From contig NZ_FPEG01000003.1 of assembly GCF_900117395.1 (NCBI RefSeq), positions 1 to 64,000 of the forward strand: a DNA stretch of 64,000 nt. The letters are read 5' to 3'. A program made the translations under genes and the position numbers. Below the pieces are notes generated by a model that saw only the letters and a program-made list of their open reading frames with translations, was not told the DNA's origin and searched no databases. Shown in pieces: positions 46,151 through 55,568 of the stretch. Position 1 is the first letter of the stretch. Every line of letters begins with the position of its first letter. The DNA is from Agrococcus sp. Marseille-P2731 (GTDB taxonomy: Bacteria; Actinomycetota; Actinomycetes; Actinomycetales; Microbacteriaceae).

Positions 46151-46872
46151 ACCCACTCGCGGCCCGGCCGGTCCGGCGCGTCACGCACCTCGACGACGTC
46201 GAAGCCGCGCTCGAGGAGCGAGCGCTCGATCGACTTGCGCGGGCGGAAGCGGAGCGTGGACGTCGAGTCGATGCGGTGCCCGTCCCGGTGGAAGACCGTC
46301 GGCGAGACGAAGGTGACGATCGCACCGCCGTCGGCCGTCGCATCCGCCGCCGTCACCTCGACCCAGTCCTCCACCGGACCCTCGTGCGGCACGTCGACGA
46401 GCTGCCGCGTCGCCTCCGGTGTCCACTCGAGCCACGCCCGGCGCTCGGGCCTGCGCGCCTCGAGCACGAGCATGCCCCCTGGGCGCAGCCGCTCGTAGGC
46501 GGCCGCGAGCACCGCACCCCACGCGGCGTCGTCGACGAAGACCTGCGCGACGTTCGCCGTCATGGTCGCGACGTCGACGCGCATCGGCGGCAGCGCATCC
46601 GCCGTGCCGACGTGCCACTCGACGCGGTCAGCACCTGGCTTGCCTCGGGCGACGTCGACGGATGCGCGCGCGGGGTCGACGCCGACGACCGAGAGCCCGC
46701 GGTCGGCGAGCATGATCGCGAAGGTGCCCGTGCCGCAGCCGATGTCGAGCACCGATCGGGCGCCGAGCTCGTCTGCGACGAGCGCGACGTAGACCTCGAG
46801 GTCACTGCGGTCGGGATCGAGCGCGTCGTACACCGCGGCCAGGCGCGGGTCCTCGAAGATCGCGTCTGCCAC
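46129..46872 (-). CDS. Class I SAM-dependent methyltransferase
   Basis: A 247-residue methyltransferase. SAM-binding motif I is VLDIGCGTGTFAIMLA at about 45-60; the acidic residue of motif II is D in VGVDPARA, and motif IV is in TADALPPMRVDVATMTANVAQVF. The substrate is unknown. A GTG at 46872 is chosen because the protein then starts before the first helix (ADAIFEDPRLAAVYDAL). Longer in-frame starts read unlike a protein. Confidence 0.88.
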   Translation of the reverse strand: MADAIFEDPRLAAVYDALDPDRSDLEVYVALVADELGARSVLDIGCGTGTFAIMLADRGLSVVGVDPARASVDVARGKPGADRVEWHVGTADALPPMRVDVATMTANVAQVFVDDAAWGAVLAAAYERLRPGGMLVLEARRPERRAWLEWTPEATRQLVDVPHEGPVEDWVEVTAADATADGGAIVTFVSPTVFHRDGHRIDSTSTLRFRPRKSIERSLLERGFDVVEVRDAPDRPGREWVYVARRP

Positions 46873-46903
46873 GGCTGTCCTCTGCGCTCGCCCTGCCGGA
46901 TCG

Positions 46904-49054
46904 CTACGCGCGGCGAGCGCGCGCCGCGACGGCGTCGTGCAGCATGCCGACGACGGCCTCGAGCCGCAGGTCACCGCTCGTGGGCTCGTCACCCGTGGTG
47001 CCGTCGATCGCGCGGCCGACGAGGCCCGCCTTCGCGTCGAGCAGCTCGGCGATGCGCGTGTCGATCGTCTGCGCGGCGAGGATGCGCCACACCGTGACGG
47101 GCATCGACTGCCCGATGCGGTGGATGCGATCGATCGCCTGCGTCTGCTCGGCGTCGGTCCACGAGAGCTCGGCGATCACCATGTCGGCGGCAGCCTGCAG
47201 GTTGACGCCGACGCCCGCGGCCATGAGCGAGCAGACGATGACCTGCACCGACTCGTCGGTCGTGAACGCGTCGATCGCGCGCTGGCGCTGCGTCGGGGTC
47301 TGGTCGCCGCGGATCGAGACGGTCTTGATGCCGGCCTTCGCGAGCTTCTGCTCTGCGGTGTCGAGCACGTCGATGTGCTTCGCGAAGAAGACCACCTTGC
47401 CGACCGAGTGCGCGAGCTGCGCGGTGTAGTCGGCGGCGAGATCGGCCTTGGCACGACCGATGCGGCGGGCGAGCGCGAAGACGTTCTCGCCCGTGCCGCC
47501 CTCCTGCGTCTCGACCTCGCTGCGGGCGATGCGGCGGATGAGCTCGTCGTCGATCGCGGCGTCGTGGTCGGCGGTGCGCTGCAGCAGCGCCGCGTCGTAG
47601 CGCCGCAGCATGCGGTCGATCAGGTCGCGCTCGGCAGCGCGGATGGAGCGCACCTCGGTCTCGTCGAGCTCGACCGGGATGTCGGCGATGCGACGAGCGG
47701 GGATGTCGCTCGCGACGTCGATCTTGCGGCGGCGCACGATGCCCATGTCGATGACGGCCTTGCGGGCCGCGGGGTAGAACCCGCGATCCATCGGCGTCAG
47801 GCCGATCTCCTCCAGGTCGTCCGTCAGCTCGGCGTTCGGCTCCTTCTGGTCGATCCAGCCGAGGAACCGCCAGATCGCCCCGAAGTCCTCGATGTCGTTG
47901 ATGAGCGGCGTGCCCGTCAGCGCCATCAGCAGCGGGTTGCCGATGCGCTCGCGCAGCGCCGCGGCGATCTGCAGCACGTGCCGCGAGCGCTTCGAGCGCG
48001 TGTTCTTGATGAAGTGGGCCTCGTCGACGACCATGCCGCGGAACCCGAAGCGCTCGAGCCAGCTGAGGTGCCGGTCGAGCACCTCGTAGTTCACGACGAC
48101 GACATCGGCGAAGGCGTCGAGCGCGTCGCCGTCACCCTGGACGACGGCCGCGCGTCGACCGGGCACCCAGCGCTCGGTCTCGCGGGCCCAGTTGATCTTG
48201 ACGACGCTGGGCGCCACGACGAGCAGGGGGAAGGCGTTCGCGGCCTGCGCTGCCAGCAGTGCCTGCGCGGTCTTGCCGAGACCGGGCTCGTCGGCGAGCA
48301 GGAAGGTGCGGTGGCCCTCGCGCGCCGACTGCACGAGCTGCGCCTGGTGGAGCATGAGCTCCTTGCCCCCGGGCGCGATGCGCCGCTGGGGCTCGGGCAG
48401 GGGCATGCAGGCGGGCTTGCCGTCGGCCGCGACCTCGAACGAGAGGTAGAGCGGCGACAGCAGGTCGAAGCCGGCGAGCCGATCGCGCTCGGGCTTGCGG
48501 CGGATGTGCGAGAAGTCGGGCTCGAGGAACGGCTTCGCCAGCTGCACGCGGCGCACCGACGGCGGCACGACCTGCGGCGCGAGCGGCTCGGAGGACTCGG
48601 GCTCGGGTGCCGACTGCTGCTCGACCTCGGGCTCGAGCCCGGCGGCCAGCAGCATCTCGCGCTTGCGCTCCCGCACGGCGTCGGTGATGGGTGCGCCCTC
48701 GCCGAGCAGCGGCAGGAGCGTGGGCTCGCGGCTGGCTGCCTTGGCCAGGATCATGGCGATCCCGTCGAGGCGCTTGAGATCCTCGGCGCGCTGCGCGTCG
48801 GTCAGCGCGGAGTCGGCGCGCACGCGGGCGCGCTCCTCTCGCGCGAGCATGGCGACGACCTGCAGCTTGACGCGGGTCGAGCGCGATGCCGCGCCCCGCT
48901 TGACGCCCGCTTCGACCTGCCGGACGGCGCGGGCGAGCTGCGGGATGAGCGCGTCGCGGTCGCGCGACGGGTGCTCGGCTGATGCGTCCGGCGCGAGGAT
49001 GTCCGAGGGATCGGCATCCGCCTGAGGCGCATCGATGATCGCGGCGTCTGCCAC
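46904..49054 (-). CDS. SNF2-family DEAD-like helicase/ATPase
   Basis: A 716-residue protein with an N-terminal region of about 200 residues without recognised domains, then a SNF2 helicase core: motif I DEPGLGKTAQ, motif II DEAH in VVDEAHFIKN, motif III TGTPLIND and motif VI AIDRIHRIGQ. The role is DNA translocation or remodelling, possibly repair; the partner is unknown. GTG at 49054 follows a GGAGG by 4 nt. Confidence 0.9.
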   Translation of the reverse strand: MADAAIIDAPQADADPSDILAPDASAEHPSRDRDALIPQLARAVRQVEAGVKRGAASRSTRVKLQVVAMLAREERARVRADSALTDAQRAEDLKRLDGIAMILAKAASREPTLLPLLGEGAPITDAVRERKREMLLAAGLEPEVEQQSAPEPESSEPLAPQVVPPSVRRVQLAKPFLEPDFSHIRRKPERDRLAGFDLLSPLYLSFEVAADGKPACMPLPEPQRRIAPGGKELMLHQAQLVQSAREGHRTFLLADEPGLGKTAQALLAAQAANAFPLLVVAPSVVKINWARETERWVPGRRAAVVQGDGDALDAFADVVVVNYEVLDRHLSWLERFGFRGMVVDEAHFIKNTRSKRSRHVLQIAAALRERIGNPLLMALTGTPLINDIEDFGAIWRFLGWIDQKEPNAELTDDLEEIGLTPMDRGFYPAARKAVIDMGIVRRRKIDVASDIPARRIADIPVELDETEVRSIRAAERDLIDRMLRRYDAALLQRTADHDAAIDDELIRRIARSEVETQEGGTGENVFALARRIGRAKADLAADYTAQLAHSVGKVVFFAKHIDVLDTAEQKLAKAGIKTVSIRGDQTPTQRQRAIDAFTTDESVQVIVCSLMAAGVGVNLQAAADMVIAELSWTDAEQTQAIDRIHRIGQSMPVTVWRILAAQTIDTRIAELLDAKAGLVGRAIDGTTGDEPTSGDLRLEAVVGMLHDAVAARARRA

Positions 49055-49277
49055 ATGTCCTCCATTCGAGGCGGGGCCGATGTCACGACCCCGGCGTTCA
49101 TGCTGCGACGAGCGCCCCGCCCGACACGGCTTGCATGTGCGGCGGCGGCCCGACGAGCCGGCGACGGCGGCTGCGGTGCGCGGGATGCCACGATGTGACA
49201 CCGGCGAGACCGGCGAGCTGACGCCTGCGCACCATGCTACCCCTCGCCCGCCAGATCGCGCGCAAGCCGTGCACAGG

Positions 49278-49283
49278 TAGCCT
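49278..49283 (+). promoter_or_regulatory. -10 hexamer TAGCCT for a leaderless transcript
   Basis: TAGCCT ends 6 nt before the ATG at 49290; the gap is GACGCG. Confidence 0.55.
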
Positions 49284-49289
49284 GACGCG

Positions 49290-50174
49290 ATGCACCTCAC
49301 GGACGACGTCGACCGCGGCGCGTGGCTGCGCGATCGGCTCGGCGCCTGGGCGACGGTCGCCGGCGCAGCGGGCACCGGCTTCGAGCGGTACGCACGGCTG
49401 CTGCACCCCGTCGGTGCGCGCCGCCTCGATCTCACCACGACCGACGCGTGGGGCCAGCACCCCGTCGCGGAGGAGGCGCAGTGGCCGTGGCGCGAGCTCG
49501 CCAGGCGCAACGGCAAGACGATGCATCCGCTCGTGCAGTGGCAGCGCATCACCGACGAGGAGCGAGCGCTCGACTTCGCCGACGGCTGGGGCGCCGAGCA
49601 GAGCCGGGACGGCTGGTTCGATCCGGCGCTCATGGCCAGGCTCACCTCGAGCCTGCGGACGCACACGGCGGAGCCCGACGACGTCACGATCGGGGTCTGG
49701 AGCGGCTGGGGCACGCCGGCGACCTACGGATGGCTCGTGCCGGAGGACGGCGATGCCGCCGCTGCTGCCGTCGAGCCCGTCGTCGCGGCACAGCTCCGCC
49801 GACAGGAGCGGGCGGGCGGCGCCCCCGCGTTCTCCCCTGCGTTCCTGCGGGCGCGCGAGCGCGGACCCCTCCTCCACCTCCCCGGCCGGGACTACGTGCT
49901 GCTCGCGGCGGCGCTGACGGAGCTCGCCGATCCCGATTGGGGGTACGGTGCGGGCATCGGCTGGGACCCGCGCTTCGACGGCGATCCATCGCCGCAGCTC
50001 GTCTGGTCGGCCGATCGCGCATGGATCGTCGCCACCGAGATCGACTGGGACTCCACGATCGTCGGCGGTCCCGCCGCGCTCATCGCCGAGGTCCTCGCCG
50101 ACCCGGCCTTCGAAGCCTTCGAGGTGGCCGCCGACGCCGACCTGAGCTGGAGCGGCGACACCATCAACCGGTGA
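49290..50174 (+). CDS. Conserved protein of unknown function
   Basis: A 294-residue soluble protein of the kind found in many actinobacteria. I recognise no catalytic domain. It has Trp-rich stretches (for example GVWSGWGTPATYGWL and GIGWDPRF) and ends in SADRAWIVATEIDWDST-type sequence. The composition is like a globular enzyme or binding protein. It stands alone between divergent and convergent neighbours. Confidence 0.75.
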   Translation: MHLTDDVDRGAWLRDRLGAWATVAGAAGTGFERYARLLHPVGARRLDLTTTDAWGQHPVAEEAQWPWRELARRNGKTMHPLVQWQRITDEERALDFADGWGAEQSRDGWFDPALMARLTSSLRTHTAEPDDVTIGVWSGWGTPATYGWLVPEDGDAAAAAVEPVVAAQLRRQERAGGAPAFSPAFLRARERGPLLHLPGRDYVLLAAALTELADPDWGYGAGIGWDPRFDGDPSPQLVWSADRAWIVATEIDWDSTIVGGPAALIAEVLADPAFEAFEVAADADLSWSGDTINR

Positions 50175-50184
50175 CGCGCGGGCG

Positions 50185-50631
50185 TCACCCCTCGAGCAGC
50201 GCCGCGAGCCGGTCGATGGATGCCCGCAGGTTCTCAGCGCGCGTCGAGCGAGCGCGCTCGAGCCGGCTCTCGTCGTGCAGCTCGCTCCAGTCGTAGGTGT
50301 GGGTCACGCGCGTGCCGTCGCCCTCGGGCTCGAGCTCCCAGCGCCACAGGTGCCCGATCGGCTGCCCGCCCTCGACGGCCGGCTTCCACGCGATGCGCCG
50401 TCCCTCCTCGAACTCGACCACGTGGTTCTCGCGCACGGCACCCTTCGTGAGCGTCATCGCGAAGACGTCGCCGACCGCCAGCACGCGCTGATCGCCGGCC
50501 GCCTCACCGAGGTTGTCGTTGCCGTCCCAGGCCGGCTGCCGCGCCGGGTCTGCGATGTGCTCGAAGATCGTCGCCGCGGGCGCCGCGATCACTCGGCTGG
50601 CCTGCACGACTCGGGTTTCGCTGGTGCTCAT
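50185..50631 (-). CDS. SRPBCC-family (START-like) protein
   Basis: A 148-residue protein of the Bet v1/START/SRPBCC fold, with VVQASRVIAAPAATIFEHIADPARQPAWDG (in outline) as the typical first strand and helix. Such proteins bind hydrophobic ligands in a closed cavity; the ligand is not known. The ATG at 50631 is chosen over a start 36 nt upstream that reads low-complexity residues. Confidence 0.85.
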   Translation of the reverse strand: MSTSETRVVQASRVIAAPAATIFEHIADPARQPAWDGNDNLGEAAGDQRVLAVGDVFAMTLTKGAVRENHVVEFEEGRRIAWKPAVEGGQPIGHLWRWELEPEGDGTRVTHTYDWSELHDESRLERARSTRAENLRASIDRLAALLEG

Positions 50632-50719
50632 GGGTCGATCCAACCGCACCGGCTCGCGCGGCGCCACGGTGGTCGCGCGCCCGCTGCGCTCGGAGCTCGG
50701 TGATCGCGAGGCGCGCCCG

Positions 50720-51163
50720 TCAGCCGCGCAGCTGCTCGAGCGCCTTCTGGAGGCGGCGCTGCCGCGTCTCCTCCGCCTTCGCCTCGGCGATCGAGCGCGC
50801 CATCTCCTTGCGCTTCGAGGGGGCGAGCGCGTCGAAGGCGGCCCTCGCCCGCTCGTCTGCCGCGAGCGCCGCCTCGAGCTCCGGCGCCAGCACGACCGTC
50901 CGCTCCGCCGTGTCGAGCGCGATGATCGCCTCCACCTCGTCGCCGTGCTCGACGCCCAGCTCGGCGCGCGCCGCCTTGCTCAGGCCGATCATGCTCTGCC
51001 CGCCCATCTGCCCGATGCGCAGGCGCGCGGTGCGCTCGCCGATCGTGACCGTCACGGGTGCGTTGCGCGCACCGCCGAGCGATGCCACCTGCTCCTCGGT
51101 GAGGAGGATGCGGGCGGCGGGTGCCGGCTCGACGATGGTGGTGCGGATGCGCAGCTCGCTCAT
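50720..51163 (-). CDS. DUF1905/YdeI-type (OmpD-associated) protein
   Basis: A 147-residue protein. The first 90 residues have the DUF1905 beta-barrel pattern (IVEPAPAARILLTEEQVASLGG, in outline, then VTVTIGERTARLRIGQMGGQSMIGLSKA). The C-terminal part (FDALAPSKRKEMARSIAEAKAEETRQRRL) is the YdeI helical domain. Function is not established. The ATG at 51163 follows a TAGGCT by 7 nt. Confidence 0.82.
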   Translation of the reverse strand: MSELRIRTTIVEPAPAARILLTEEQVASLGGARNAPVTVTIGERTARLRIGQMGGQSMIGLSKAARAELGVEHGDEVEAIIALDTAERTVVLAPELEAALAADERARAAFDALAPSKRKEMARSIAEAKAEETRQRRLQKALEQLRG

Positions 51164-51170
51164 GTGGGCG

Positions 51171-51176
51171 AGCCTA
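51171..51176 (-). promoter_or_regulatory. -10 hexamer TAGGCT for a leaderless transcript
   Basis: TAGGCT on the minus strand ends 7 nt before the ATG at 51163. Confidence 0.5.
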
Positions 51177-51214
51177 CGACAGCGTCCGCGCGGCACGACC
51201 CGCCGAAACGTGCC

Positions 51215-51220
51215 TAGACT
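51215..51220 (+). promoter_or_regulatory. -10 hexamer TAGACT for a leaderless transcript
   Basis: TAGACT ends 6 nt before the ATG at 51227; the gap is GCAAGG. The two divergent genes here share a 63-bp region and both fit the leaderless pattern. Confidence 0.55.
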
Positions 51221-51226
51221 GCAAGG

Positions 51227-52036
51227 ATGCTCCAAGCTGCAGCAGCGGTCGGGCGCATGGAGCCGTACAGCGTCGAGCACCTCGCAGCGCTGGCGCTGAC
51301 CATCGCGCTCATCGTCGTGCTGCCGCTGCTGATCCGCCGAGCACGTGACGTGCGGCGCGTCGAGCGCTGGCTGAGCGCGGTCGGCTGGGCCCTCCTCGCG
51401 GTGACGGTGCTGTGGACGGCGTGGGGGATGCTCCCGCACAACTACGACGTCGACGAGTCGCTGCCCTTCCACTTCTCCGACGCGCTCCGCGTCATCACCG
51501 CGGTGGCGCTGATCCGACGCTCGGGCTGGGCGATCGCGGTCAGCTACTTCTGGGGCTTGACGCTCAACCTCCAGTCCATGCTGACGCCTGACCTCACGTA
51601 CGCCTTCGGCGTGCCCTGGCTCGACTCGGCGATGTACTGGATCCTGCACATCACGGTCATGGTCGCCCCCGTCGTGCTCGTGTGGGGCCTCGGCTACCGA
51701 CCGACCTGGTTCGGCTACGGCACCGCCTTCGCGCTCGCGGTCGGCTGGGCGGGGCTCGCGCTCGTCGCGAACCGCGCGATCGGCGCCAACTACGGCTACC
51801 TCAACGCCGCGCCGGAGGGGCCGACGCTGCTCGACGTGCTCGGGCCGTGGCCGATCTACATCGCCTGGGAGGCGGTGCTCGTCGCCTCGGTGTGGGCGCT
51901 CATGACCTGGCCGTGGACGACCAGGCGAGCCATCGCATCCGCCCCCATCGACGACCGCCTCGGCATCGTGCGGCGCAAGCCGCTCGCCTCAGACCGCCCA
52001 CGGCAGACCGTGCCGCACCACGAACACGACGGCTGA
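51227..52036 (+). CDS. TIGR02206-type (YwaF-like) membrane protein
   Basis: A 269-residue membrane protein with seven helices. It has the family pattern: FSDALRVITAVALIRR, then YFWGLTLNLQSMLTPDLTY and HITVMVAPVVLVWGL. Function unknown. An internal ATG at 51257 gives MEPYSVEHLAAL and is the homologous family start, but the leaderless-type -10 supports 51227. The last 48 bp overlap the end of the next gene on the other strand. Confidence 0.82.
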   Translation: MLQAAAAVGRMEPYSVEHLAALALTIALIVVLPLLIRRARDVRRVERWLSAVGWALLAVTVLWTAWGMLPHNYDVDESLPFHFSDALRVITAVALIRRSGWAIAVSYFWGLTLNLQSMLTPDLTYAFGVPWLDSAMYWILHITVMVAPVVLVWGLGYRPTWFGYGTAFALAVGWAGLALVANRAIGANYGYLNAAPEGPTLLDVLGPWPIYIAWEAVLVASVWALMTWPWTTRRAIASAPIDDRLGIVRRKPLASDRPRQTVPHHEHDG

Positions 52037-52540
52037 GACGACGGCGAACGCCAGGAAGCTGCCACCCATGATCGGCCCCGTCAGCCGGCTCGACGAATGC
52101 GTCGCACGACGGATGCGCGGCAGCGCGACCAGGAGCGCGGCGGCCTGGAGCACCCCGAGGATCGCGTAGGCCGCATCCCCGAAGACCACCGCGAGCGGGA
52201 TGAAGTGCAGCGCGACGACCATCGCCACCCACCATGCGATCCAGCGCGCCCCTCCCCGGACCGCCAGCACGATCGCGCCGCCCGCGATCAGCACGACCTC
52301 GATCGCGACGATCGCGATGTGGCCGCCGAGCCCCTCGTCGAGCGAGCTGGGCGTGCGCCAGCTGCCGATCACCGCGAGCACGAAGGGCACCGCGAGCAGC
52401 ACGCCGAGCCCGGAGGCAGCGCCAAGGCGCCATCGCCATGAGGCGGGCGGATCCTCCTGCGCCCAACCGAGCCACGCCATGGTCATGACGCCGAACAGCG
52501 CGATCGCGGTCGCGTGGTCGCGCAGGAAGTCGGTCAGCAT
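51989..52540 (-). CDS. Membrane protein of unknown function
   Basis: A 183-residue protein with five or six helices (for example FGVMTMAWLGWAQE, IAIVAIEVVLIAGGAIVLAV and ILGVLQAAALLVALPRI). No family assigned. It overlaps the 3' end of the YwaF-like gene convergently by 48 bp, so the two messages can form a duplex. Confidence 0.7.
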   Translation of the reverse strand: MLTDFLRDHATAIALFGVMTMAWLGWAQEDPPASWRWRLGAASGLGVLLAVPFVLAVIGSWRTPSSLDEGLGGHIAIVAIEVVLIAGGAIVLAVRGGARWIAWWVAMVVALHFIPLAVVFGDAAYAILGVLQAAALLVALPRIRRATHSSSRLTGPIMGGSFLAFAVVSAVVFVVRHGLPWAV

Positions 52541-52567
52541 CGTCGCCCCTCGGTCGATGCCCGAATG

Positions 52568-53806
52568 CTATGCCGCCGAGGCGACCTCCATCTGACCCCA
52601 CGGGCTGCCGTACTCGCCGAGCATGTCGAGGAACGGCTTCGGCGGCAGCGCCTCGGGCCCGAGCACGCCGGCGCCCGACCAGACGCCCGTCGCGAGCAGC
52701 TCGAGGGCGATGACCGGGTTGATGGCCGTCTGCCACACCACGCACTGGTGGCCGTACTCCTCCATCGACCAGGCGTTGTCGACCACGTGGTAGAGGTAGG
52801 TCGAGCGCTGCGCGCCGTCCTTGCCGGTGCCGCGCACCCAGACGCCAGCACAGGTCTTGCCCGTCATCACGGGGCCGATCGTCGCCGGGTCGGGCAGGCA
52901 CGCAGCGACCACGTCGCGCGGGGAGACCTCGACGCCGCCGACGCGCACCTTCTCGGTGCGGTCGAGGCCGAGCGTGTGGAGCGTCTGCAGCACGCCGATG
53001 AACTCGGTGCCCAGCCCGTACTTGAAGGTGACGCGCTCGCAGTCGAGCCAGCGCGGCATGAGCAGCACCTCCTCGTGCTCGACGTTGACGCACTCGACCG
53101 GGCCGATCCCCTCCGGGAAGTCGAAGACCTCGGGCTCGCTGAAGGCCTCGGTGGTGTACCAGCCGCCGTCGACGGCAGCGCGGGAGCGCTCCCAGATCAC
53201 CGGCGGGTTGAGGCACTCCTCGATCGTCGTCCAGATCGAGAACGACGGCGCGAAGATCTCGTTGCCCTCGTCGTCGTGCACGGCGAGGTTCGCGCCGTCG
53301 CGCGTTCCGAGCTCGTCGATGTGGTCGAACAGCTCGTCGGCGGCATAGCGCGCCAGCACGTTCGACAGGCCCGGCTCGACGCCCATGCCGACGAGCGCGA
53401 GGCGGCCCGCCGACTCCCAGTCGCCCGCCTTCGCGAACTGCTCGTCGCCGAGCTTCACGCCCACCTTGGCGTAGGGCTCCTCCGGGTGCCGCGTCGACAG
53501 GCTCATCGCCATGTCGAGGTAGTCGGCGCCGGCCGCGAGCGCGCCGTCGAAGATCGGCATGACGAAGCGCGGGTCGACGGCGTTCATCACGTGCGTGATG
53601 CCGTGCTCGCGGCAGAGCGCCGCGACCGAGTCGGGGTCGGATGCGTCCACTCGCGCAGCGGTGAAGCGCGCGTCGACGTCGGCGGCGCGCTGGGCGCGGG
53701 CCTCGTCGTAGTCGGCGATCACGATCGCCTCGTAGAAGTCGCGGCGGGCCGCGATCGCGGCGAACGCCCCTCCGACGCCACCGGCACCGACCAGCAGGAT
53801 CCGCAT
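52568..53806 (-). CDS. Saccharopine-dehydrogenase-family oxidoreductase
   Basis: A 412-residue NAD(P)-dependent enzyme of the saccharopine dehydrogenase/carboxynorspermidine dehydrogenase family. The N-terminal Rossmann motif is MRILLVGAGGVGGAFAAIAA. Conserved later parts include NAVDPRFVMPIFDGALAAGADYLDMAMS (in outline) and VGMGVEPGLSNVLARY. ATG at 53806 with GAGAGGAGC before it. It stands divergently from the APC permease-aminotransferase cluster (208 bp between starts). The substrate could be a lysine- or polyamine-type compound. Confidence 0.88.
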   Translation of the reverse strand: MRILLVGAGGVGGAFAAIAARRDFYEAIVIADYDEARAQRAADVDARFTAARVDASDPDSVAALCREHGITHVMNAVDPRFVMPIFDGALAAGADYLDMAMSLSTRHPEEPYAKVGVKLGDEQFAKAGDWESAGRLALVGMGVEPGLSNVLARYAADELFDHIDELGTRDGANLAVHDDEGNEIFAPSFSIWTTIEECLNPPVIWERSRAAVDGGWYTTEAFSEPEVFDFPEGIGPVECVNVEHEEVLLMPRWLDCERVTFKYGLGTEFIGVLQTLHTLGLDRTEKVRVGGVEVSPRDVVAACLPDPATIGPVMTGKTCAGVWVRGTGKDGAQRSTYLYHVVDNAWSMEEYGHQCVVWQTAINPVIALELLATGVWSGAGVLGPEALPPKPFLDMLGEYGSPWGQMEVASAA

Positions 53807-54014
53807 GATGCTCCTCTCGGGGCCAGCGTCGCGGGCGCGAGTCGCGCACACCGCCGACCCTGGCAGTGCCAGACTCTAGCGCAGCGACAGCGGAATCTAT
53901 AGGCTTCGGCACCAACGGCGACGGATGCATCGCTGCAAGCCGAGCTTGACGCACGAATCCGTCGAATCACTCGTCGCGGGCCTTCGTCGGCCGGCAGCAC
54001 CAGGAGGAGCGCTC

Positions 54015-55568
54015 GTGTCCCACGATCCCACCACGACCGCCGCTCCCGACGGCGGCCCGCAGCTCAAGGCGAACGCGATCGGCTTCTTCGACGCCCTCGT
54101 CATCGGCCTCGCCTCGACCTCCCCGGCCTACACGATCGCCGCGATCATCGGCGGGCTCGTGCTCTACACCGGCGTGCACGCGCCCGGCGTCATGCTCCTG
54201 GCGTTCGTGCCGATGCTCCTGATCGCCTCGGCCTTCTACTACCTCAACACCGTCGACCAGGACTGCGGCACCACCTTCTCGTGGGTCACCCGCGCGATGG
54301 GCCCGTGGTTCGGCTGGATCGGCGGCTGGGCGATCACGATGACCGGCGTGCTCATCGTCGGCTCGCTCGCCGAGGTCGGGGTGCGCTACTCGCTGCTCAC
54401 CTTCGGGCTCGAGGATCTCGCCTACGACCCCGTGCTCATCCGCGTGCTGACGGTGCTGCTCATCATCCTGATGACGGCGATCTGCGTGTGGGGCACCGAG
54501 GTCTCGGCCCGCGTCCAGAACGTGCTGATCGTCTTCCAGGTCGTCTCGCTGCTCGTCTTCGCGGTCGTCGCGCTCTGGCAGGTCTTCTCGAACAGCTCGG
54601 CCTACGACTCGATCACGCCCTCGTGGGAGTGGCTGAACCCCTTCGGGGGCGGCTGGACGGGCGTGACCGCCGGCCTGCTCCTGGGCGTGTTCGCGTACTG
54701 GGGCTGGGAGTCGGCGGTCAACCTCACCGAGGAGACCACGGACTCCTCCCAGGCGCCGGGCAAGGCGGCGATCTGGTCGACGATCGTGCTGCTGGTCACC
54801 TACCTCTCGGTCACGATCGCGGTCGTGGCGCTCGCGGGCACCTCGTTCCTCGCCGAGACGGCCGACGAGGAGGACGCGATCTTCCAGGTGATCGCCAGCG
54901 ACACGATGGGCCCGTGGGCGTGGGTCGTGATGCTGTCGGTCGCGACCTCGGCGATCGCCTCGACGCAGACGACGATCATCCCCGCCTCCCGAACCGGCCT
55001 CAGCATGGCGCGGCGCAAGGCGCTCCCGGCGATGTTCGGCCGCATCCACCCGCGCTTCCGCACGCCGGACGTCTCGACCTGGTGGGTCGCGGGCATCGCG
55101 ATCGCCTACTACCTCGTCGTCGGCATCCTGAGCGAGACGGCGCTGTGGGACACCCTCACCGCGCTCGGCCTGCTCATCGCGTTCTACTACGCGCTGACGG
55201 GCATCGCGTGCGCGATCTACTTCCGCAAGCGGCTCACCGCGAGCGTCAAGAACTTCGTGCTCATCGGCGTCGGGCCGGTCGTCGGCTCGCTGATGCTCAT
55301 CGCGCTGCTCGTCGCCGCGATCATCGACTACGGCAACCCCGAGAACTCCTACAGCGAGACCTCGTGGTTCGGCCTCGGCCCGCCGCTCGTGATCGGCATC
55401 GGCATCTTCCTCACCGGCGTCGTGCTGATGACCGTCTGGTACTTCCGGGATCGACGCTTCTGGGAGGAGCGGCCGAGCACCGCCGAGCAGGACATCATCC
55501 GCTTCCAGACCGGTGCGCTGCCGAAGGTCTCGACCACGACCGTCCCCGACGAAGGAGCGAAGCGGTGA
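54015..55568 (+). CDS. APC-family amino-acid/polyamine permease
   Basis: A 517-residue transporter with 12 or more helices. It has the APC pattern: NAIGFFDALVIGLASTSPAYTIA (in outline), DQDCGTTFSWVTRAMGPWFGWIGGW, and a helix-6-like WGWESAVNLTEETTD. GTG at 54015 follows an AGGAGG by 7 nt. Longer in-frame starts are not supported. Its stop overlaps the uspA start (GTGA). The substrate is likely an amino acid or amine. Confidence 0.92.
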   Translation: MSHDPTTTAAPDGGPQLKANAIGFFDALVIGLASTSPAYTIAAIIGGLVLYTGVHAPGVMLLAFVPMLLIASAFYYLNTVDQDCGTTFSWVTRAMGPWFGWIGGWAITMTGVLIVGSLAEVGVRYSLLTFGLEDLAYDPVLIRVLTVLLIILMTAICVWGTEVSARVQNVLIVFQVVSLLVFAVVALWQVFSNSSAYDSITPSWEWLNPFGGGWTGVTAGLLLGVFAYWGWESAVNLTEETTDSSQAPGKAAIWSTIVLLVTYLSVTIAVVALAGTSFLAETADEEDAIFQVIASDTMGPWAWVVMLSVATSAIASTQTTIIPASRTGLSMARRKALPAMFGRIHPRFRTPDVSTWWVAGIAIAYYLVVGILSETALWDTLTALGLLIAFYYALTGIACAIYFRKRLTASVKNFVLIGVGPVVGSLMLIALLVAAIIDYGNPENSYSETSWFGLGPPLVIGIGIFLTGVVLMTVWYFRDRRFWEERPSTAEQDIIRFQTGALPKVSTTTVPDEGAKR

